From contig NC_057765.1 in NCBI RefSeq assembly GCF_010389155.1, forward strand, positions 39,017,559 to 39,081,558: a stretch of DNA of 64,000 bases. Reading direction: 5' to 3'. The stretch comes from Erigeron canadensis. Lineage: Eukaryota > Streptophyta > Magnoliopsida > Asterales > Asteraceae. Below are positions 57,580 through 64,000 of this stretch, one piece after another. The translations under genes were made by a program, and so were the position numbers. The notes beneath the pieces are model-generated. The model did no database searches. It worked only from the letters and a program-made list of their open reading frames with translations, and was not told where the DNA came from. Positions within the stretch are counted from its first letter, which is position 1, and every line of letters begins with the position of its first letter.

Positions 57580-59220
57580 AAATTTATAAAACAAGAACCA
57601 CTTACAAACTGACTACTACGCACTCACGGGCAGTGGACCCGATCGTTTGTAATATAGTATTGAGGTAAATCCGAGATCATTCGCAGGGATTGGTTAGACA
57701 AGTTGTTTGGTAAAATGGTTTGGAAAACGGGTGTTACTCTTAAAATCCTTTTTTGACAATGAAATTAGAAAATGGTTTGCAAGGCAAATAGCATAAAATA
57801 AAGAAGAACTTCAAACAATATAATTAAAAGTCATCCACCTTGACTTCCCTCAACTTCAAATGTGATTGCATTTAATTAAGACCAAATTCTTTAGAGTTTA
57901 AAGATAGTCGTGACAAGATTAAGGTGTTCACGTGGTACCACCAACCATAAACAAATTACCGAATCACCTAACTGCTAGTTGAATTACCCAAGCCGGTACC
58001 ACCAAAGCAAAGACAACTTTTTCCAACAATTAGTTTTATTGACTACCGAATTATCAATTGTACGTATGTGTCAACAACGTGGTACCACCAACCGCTATTA
58101 ATCACGTTGACAAAATTAATCTTTTCTTAAATTGACATTCACTATCATACCATGAACTAGTGATAACTATTCATAGACAAATAACCGTTTTAAAATCACA
58201 TACACATTCAACTGGTACCACCAACGAAGAATTATATGCAACCAATATCAAAATAATTAATAAAAAGAATTAAAATCATCAAGATCACAGAACAACGATA
58301 ATTAAATAAACTCTTTTGAATTAAAAATATTGCAATCACATTATCCGTCTCGTTTCATCAAGTTGGATGATAAACAGTTTAGCCACTCATGATCAATGAA
58401 CAAAAATAATCAATAAAAGAGAAGAACATATTATACCAATCGTTTGAGAAAATAGAAATTGCAAGACAGTAATTAATATGATCTAGATGGGTGCCCGTGA
58501 TAACTTCGATGAGTCCGCCTAAGTGTTTTCACTTGATTGGAGAAGGAAGAATCCTGGTAGAGCAGCTCCTAGAAAGACAAGTAAAAATTCGTCCTAGGGT
58601 TTGTATTTATACCCCTTGAAAAATAAAGGCTTAAGTCGGCCTTTGACTTTCGTTGACCGACCTACCACTGCAGCGCAGTGGTCGTGTGTTACCCTCCACT
58701 GCGTCGCAACCAAATATCTCTGTCCAAGGACTCGTCTTCAATCAGGGTGACTGCGGCGCAGTGGCGTTGTTGCATGGCTCACTGCGGCGCAGTCGAGCTC
58801 TTTGACTTGGCGCCCGTTGACTTCTTTTATCACTGCGACGCAATGGAACTCGATGACAACTGCGTCACAGCCAAAAATCTCTGGACAAAAACTCCTCGTG
58901 CATGTGTGACCACTGCGGCGCAGTGGGCATGTGTGCACCTCCACTGCGGCGCAGTGGACATATATTAACCGGTTTCTTCGTTTTCAACTTTTTAACTCCA
59001 AATTCAACTTCTTTCCTACTCGAATCAACTCTCGACATCATAGATCACCTCTAGGCCAGTAAGTCTTCCAAAAATGCACCAAATGAACGCGTAACCTGTT
59101 TAGAGCCTGAAATCACTAACAAACACCATAAACGCGCCAAATGCATATGAAAACGACTTAAAACATATAAATACATGGCCAATAATGATGTGAGTAATGG
59201 ATATAAATTAGTCACATCAA
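57580..59220. repeat. Unclassified repeat region, possibly an LTR-retrotransposon non-coding part
   Basis: Starts with phrases common to plant LTR-element internal DNA ('cactcacgggcagtggaccc', 'tgaggtaaatccgagatcat', 'cgcagggattggt'). Between 57930 and 58230 the word 'ggtaccaccaa' occurs four times. 58670-58965 holds eight near-palindromic 'actgcggcgcagt' motifs. No gag-pol frame is seen. Confidence 0.5.
58670..58966. repeat. Eight near-palindromic CACTGCGGCGCAGTG motifs
   Basis: Motifs begin at about 58670, 58697, 58750, 58780, 58831, 58859, 58911 and 58940. Four are perfect or almost perfect palindromes around GCGGCGC or GCAGCGC. The others differ mostly by CG-to-CA or CG-to-TG type changes (gacgcaatgg, gcgtcacagc). 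Spacers of 15-40 bases differ in sequence. Confidence 0.85.
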
Positions 59221-59689
59221 GTATATACAGTAACAGTATGACCTTTTCACATTAAGTAAATCAAGTATGAAACACAAACTCACTGAGACTCGCAAAAATA
59301 TAAACCGCCTCAAAGTTTTTTATCATATTCTGAAACCCGTCAATGGAGATATTCTTATTATTGTTTACCAACCTTCAAATTAAGGTTTAACTGTACTTTC
59401 AGAAAAAAATTGCTTAAGAAAAGTCAATTATAACTTTTTATTTAAAATTATTTTAACTTTTGAATTAAGATTATCAACAATTATCTTTATTACATTATAA
59501 ATTAAGTGTGAGAGAGAATCCCTTCGAGTTATTTCTAACTTGAGAAAAGTTAAAATTAAAAGTAAAGATTTAAAAATAATTTTTTAATCTAGATACAACC
59601 ACTAGCACGTAGGCTCGTTTCATCCTCACTTATTGTTCCTAAGACCGGCCAATAGATTTATCTAAATTAAGGAATAAAATTTGGTTGAT

Positions 59690-59905
59690 TCCCTTAAAGA
59701 AATTGCAGCTTTATTATATGGTGGGGATTCCTTCAAGTTACCTTAACATGACTAGTCATATTTGGGTGATCTTGATTCTTAGATGAATATTAAGGTCCAA
59801 GATTCAAAGATGATTTTTGAATCTTAACCCTTAATTTTGATTCAAAGGTTAAGATTTCCCCAACTTGACAAGTTGGGAAAATAACTTGAGAGAATCTATT
59901 CCCTT
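59690..59905. repeat. MITE-like repeat with central palindrome, copy 2
   Basis: Centre 'agattcaaagatgatttttg' plus 'aatct', followed by 'ttgattcaaaggttaagatt' and 'aacttgacaagttgggaaaa'. It is related in layout to 15400-15600. The ends 'gattccttcaagttacctta' and 'aataacttgagagaatctat' are roughly inverted. Confidence 0.5.
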
Positions 59906-62900
59906 ATAAAAAGCATTATTACTACTCCATAATTGGTTTTTACTTTGTAGTGATCCTTTATGGTGTTGGAAATTTGTGTTTCACTTTTAGCTACTTGATC
60001 TAGTTGTTAACTAAATTTTGACCTTTATCAAATATACAGATTTTATGACATTTTAAGATAAAATTAAATTTATGTAATTTAAGAAAAGCTGTGAAAAAAC
60101 AACTCAGTGAATTCAAGAATGTAACTAAAATTATGAAAGAACAAATCGCTAAATTCAAATATAAATAATGTAATGAAAATCAAAATAGCGAAATGTAATA
60201 CTAGAATATTGACGTAAGCGTTTAACTTGTTCGATATCAATATCATGTCAACGCTTGTTGTAACAATTTTTTTACAATCAAAAACTCTTGTAGTTTTTAT
60301 TCTAGTATTTGTTTTTCATAAAAAAAATTGATTATATAATTATTATTAGTTATATATATATATATATATATATATATGGTCATTGATAATTTGAGAACTT
60401 ATAATTATAAATAACTTGAGTAACGTATAATTATAGTTGGATGAATAGTGACATTGTTACTACCACAAATAGTCATCCCCACCAACATACCGTCGTTGTT
60501 ATAATTAACCGTTGACGCATTATACGGGTATCATTTGACAAGCAAATTCGTACCGTTTGACAAGAATCACCTTGATATAATGTATAACTTCCTACGTTAT
60601 TATTGTTGACAAGCAAATTCGAACTAGGTAATGTTTGACATATGTTTCAGATTAAGAACCTTAATGTTTTTTTTTTTTTAACATTAATTGAGAACCTTAA
60701 TTAACCATTGGAGGATTATTATCTTTATTAACGATGATTACTCTAATCTAATTACACAGTTGGTGACACTAGTTGACAAACGTGCACTTAACCTTAATAT
60801 GATTGGTTTGTCTTTTCTATTGTTCATCTTTTGTTATCATAAAGCTTTATTTTTTATTATTTACATATAACAGATATGTATTTAACGAATTTAGAAACTT
60901 ACGACCTAGATTCCGTGAATAACAAATTGATGACATATTTCTGAGACTCAAAATATGTGTTAAGATGCGAACTTTTGTAAGGTATTTTATTAATATGAAA
61001 GAGTAAAAGGTTTTGAGTAAATAGTTAATTACTTAATTGTCTTTTGGTTGTTGGAATCACATGCAAGACATATTTAAATTTCAATTAGTATAGTGCATAA
61101 CATATCTATTTATATCCCTTTTCACTTTTTCATCCAATCAATATCAAGTATATCAACTATTTTTCTATTTTTCTTTTCTTCTCTTTTTTTTTTGGATGTT
61201 GCAAGGTTTCATATCAATAGAGAAACGTCTACTCATTTTTTAAACCGTAATTACATAGTCTTTTGCTGTTTATTTTATTTGGAGATAAAGAGTATTTTTG
61301 ATTTGTATCAAAACTTAACTGAAATATTTACATGATCATTTTCTAAGAATTTCTGATCCAGATATTTGCCTAAAGATGTTTTGAACTTGAGGCTTGTCGT
61401 GAGTGACATAAATATCAAGAAACTAACTAGCATTGTAGCCCATGAATTGAGATATCGGTGTTGTTTTCTTAAACCATTTCCCCCATAATCATACAACAAA
61501 ACAACCAATCATAGAGACCATTTTTCCTATTTCTTTTTATGTGGATATACCAAAGACACAAAATAAACAAGATCGCCTATGTGGGACACTCTTATATTTA
61601 TTGACAGTAGCTTTCTATAATTTACTTTCAATCGTATTTGACAAGATTGTAAAGTATCCAATAGCTACAAATGAGTCATGTAACATCTGAATTTCTTGAC
61701 AGTATCTAATTTTTTAATGGTAGATTTGGCATATATAGTAAAGTCAGTTTTTCATATACCTAACTCCAATTTCATGTAAAGTTTTTGTTTTTATTTGTGA
61801 AAGCATTTTGCTTATAACATGATTTGTACTCAATATCTCTAAGTCTCAAATTCTTTCAAATATCAATTCATTAATTGATGGTTGTTACCTTAAGAAAGAT
61901 TTGATAATAAAACACACATATCGGTTATGTGTTGTATATATAGACGAATTACATTTTATTAATGTTCTAAAAGCACGTCTATTAATTAACGCATAAAAGG
62001 TCATTCATGTAAACTACATAAAAACGTTTTTCTCTAAAACATTAAGTAGGCAGTTTTGAACAATTGTACAAGAATACAAGATATTCAAGTGTGCAAAGAT
62101 TAAAAGTAAAATAAACTAAAAAAATTTGAGGTGCATTATCCATTGTACCATGATGTACTAGATATTGGGTTCACTTGTTTAGGATGTGACCACGTTTTAA
62201 TCATATATCGGGAGGGAAATGAAGCCTGCAATACTCTCACAACAACGGATCCCATGTCTCCTAACAGGGAGGATAGACAAATTGACCACTCATAGGACCC
62301 CACGCACGTTCCCATGTGGGTCCCCTGCGCATCATCGTACCCCTTCTAAACGTATGAAAACAATGTCTCCTTGGACCGACACCAATCTGGTACTCCCACG
62401 TGTTGACATGCCCCACCAGCATTTCATCCTATTTGAGTATTTGTACTTAAAAAAATAAAACTCTAAACTAAGTGTAACAAATTATATTATATAATCTGAC
62501 AATCAAAAATAAATTTGTGAGACGATTAATAGTTTAATAACTAAATTGAAATTTTAAAATTAATAATTTAACATTATGTTTAAATAAGTAAATCTAAATT
62601 TAAAACATAAATAAAATTTCAATGTATTGAAATAACATAAAAAATCTTTACAAAATAATAAGCAACAAATTGTTATGTTATTATTTTTTTAATAATATAT
62701 GAAAAAGTGAATATGTGATTGTCATATACCTAAACTTAGAAATAAAACATATCACATATTAATTTTTTTAATATTTTTTGTATAATAAATATTAAATAAA
62801 TGATTTGGCTCAATTAATGTTTTTAATGATTAAAAAAAATAAATGGGTGGATTTTATACATGAACTTATGTACATGACAACTACATATTCCTCATTCCTC

Positions 62901-63560
62901 CTAATTTATAAAATGAGAAAAATGACTACTTACGTTGTAAAAAAAAAGGTAGACAATCAAGCGACAATGTCACGGAGGTTTGACTGCACGGTTCTGAGAT
63001 AACGCAATGAATAAAATTTTTTCTATCTACAAAAGTATGTAAGTAGTTTTTGTATGTGAGTTAAATTATACCCTTTAATTTTAGATTATTGTTAAAAGTT
63101 ATAATAGACTTAATTAATTACATATACATCTACATAACTTTTAATTTATATAACATTAAAAATGGAAAAAATTAGACACCTTTAAAAATCGGGTTTTGAC
63201 CGGTCGGCCACCATCTAAAACAGCCATATGTACTAATAGCATACGTATACTTGCATGATTCAACTGACAAGTATTGGTGGTAGTAACAATAGAAATGATA
63301 ACTATATGATATTAATATAAAAGTAATCGATATGTTTTATTTTGATTTGTTACTCGCGTTGCAAAAGCACTTTAATAGTAGTTGCTTTTATTATATATGT
63401 GGTTTTTCCTTTTTGTCATCTATAAACATAGTATATGGCTATATGCATGTGTATTTCGCTATAACTCATACGGGTATAGATAGGCTTGTACGTTAGAGAA
63501 GCACGTAATTGAATCAAATCCATCTAAAGTCACAATACACATCTATTTTTTAGTCTAGCT
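59906..63560. other. Gene-poor AT-rich DNA
   Basis: Short ORFs only. The one GC-richer patch, 62210-62420, has an 79-codon frame without recognisable family. No tRNA, rRNA or conserved gene was seen. Confidence 0.4.
60350..60377. repeat. (TA)n microsatellite
   Basis: About 13 TA repeats. Confidence 0.95.
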
Positions 63561-63562
63561 GG

Positions 63563-63826
63563 AGATTATTACGTGTGGATGTAATTAACTATGATAATTT
63601 ATTTATGTTATATAAAGATCTCGTAGTGTCTATTAATGTAATAAACTTTTAAATCATGGTTATTGGATGTACCTAAGTATATGTGTCAAGCATATAAATT
63701 GTCACGCGTAAGTTTTTTATTGGTCAGGTACATCCAATAACTAAAATTGACATAAACATTTTACGAAATCTTTATATAATGTAGACATTTGGTCATAGTT
63801 AATTATATCCATATGTAATAATCACT
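63563..63826. mobile_element. Fold-back MITE, about 264 bp
   Basis: Arms of about 100 bases pair imperfectly. 'agattattacgtgtggatgt' plus 'aattaactatga' on the left match the reverse complement of 'tcatagttaattatatccat' plus 'atgtaataatcact' on the right. The inner arms 'ttattggatgtacct' and 'aggtacatccaataa' also pair. The loop is about 50 bases and AT-rich. No coding capacity. Confidence 0.85.
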
Positions 63827-64000
63827 ATATAATATTTTTAACATTTTAAGATTTGAAACATAATCCATTATTGAATTGGATTAGGATGGACCTTTTCAAA
63901 TAATAATATAATACAGATTAATAATAATAATAATTTCTATTCGCTATCCCTATTTATGGCTTGGGACAAAGGATGAACCATCGTCAATTTCATTGTGTCT

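Noticed and set aside
58500..58545. Possible hammerhead ribozyme ('cgatgagtccgcc')
   Set aside because: The core CTGATGA is not matched (ttcgatga) and no GAAA partner with pairing stems was found.
58670..58966. CRISPR-like regular array
   Set aside because: Plant nuclear DNA, short palindromic motifs with decay, no cas genes, and spacers of irregular length.
62219..62458. 79-codon ORF (MKPAILSQQRIPCL...)
   Set aside because: Isolated GC-richer patch without family features; more likely a decayed repeat.

Overview
This is nuclear DNA of a flowering plant. The reasons are intron-bearing genes for plastid and plant-specific proteins, AT-rich spacers, short GT-AG introns, and a high load of MULE, LINE, SINE and MITE sequences. 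A eudicot, probably an asterid such as the daisy family, is my best guess from the style of genes and repeats. I could not test this by search.

Layout. 1-4.9 kb: 3' part of a decayed Mutator-like element (MULE) with a broken transposase and, on the opposite strand, a small GRF zinc-finger gene. 5.9-6.5 kb: intact intronless psaD. 7.3-9.2 kb: 5'-truncated LINE (minus). 9.4-10.0 kb: single-exon LEA_2/NHL membrane protein (minus). 11.8-14.4 kb: two-exon type II (gamma) PI4-kinase-like gene with two ubiquitin-like domains (minus). 15-21.2 kb: gene-poor, with a 301-bp tandem duplication and a 430-bp MITE nested in another tandem array. 22.1-32.1 kb: a direct segmental duplication of a mid-SUN-domain gene. 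Copy A (22.1-24.6 kb) is an internally deleted pseudogene and copy B (28.0-32.1 kb) is intact. Between them lies a GLIP7-like GDSL lipase gene with a stop at an exon junction and a SINE in its last exon. 33.3-35.3 kb: four-exon Asn-rich DCD/NRP gene (minus). 36-41.6 kb: LINE split by a 2.3-kb insertion that looks like a solo LTR. 46.6-53.0 kb: eight-exon plastid KASI gene whose 3.5-kb first intron holds a decayed Harbinger-type Myb/SANT ORF. 53.2-64 kb: no convincing host gene; SINE, three hairpin or terminal-inverted-repeat MITEs, a 991-bp Harbinger-like element carrying a 140-aa ORF, and a repeat region with eight near-palindromic GC-rich motifs.

The host genes are ordinary, unlinked housekeeping or stress genes (photosystem I, plastid fatty-acid synthesis, nuclear envelope, lipid signalling, stress-induced cell death, lipase). 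They do not form a pathway cluster. I found no new multi-gene system. The most informative parts are the recent SUN duplication and deletion, the SINE inside the lipase reading frame (a 17-bp perfect target duplication lets the ancestral end be recognised), the MULE with its convergent GRF ORF, and several new-looking MITE families with more than one copy in the window.
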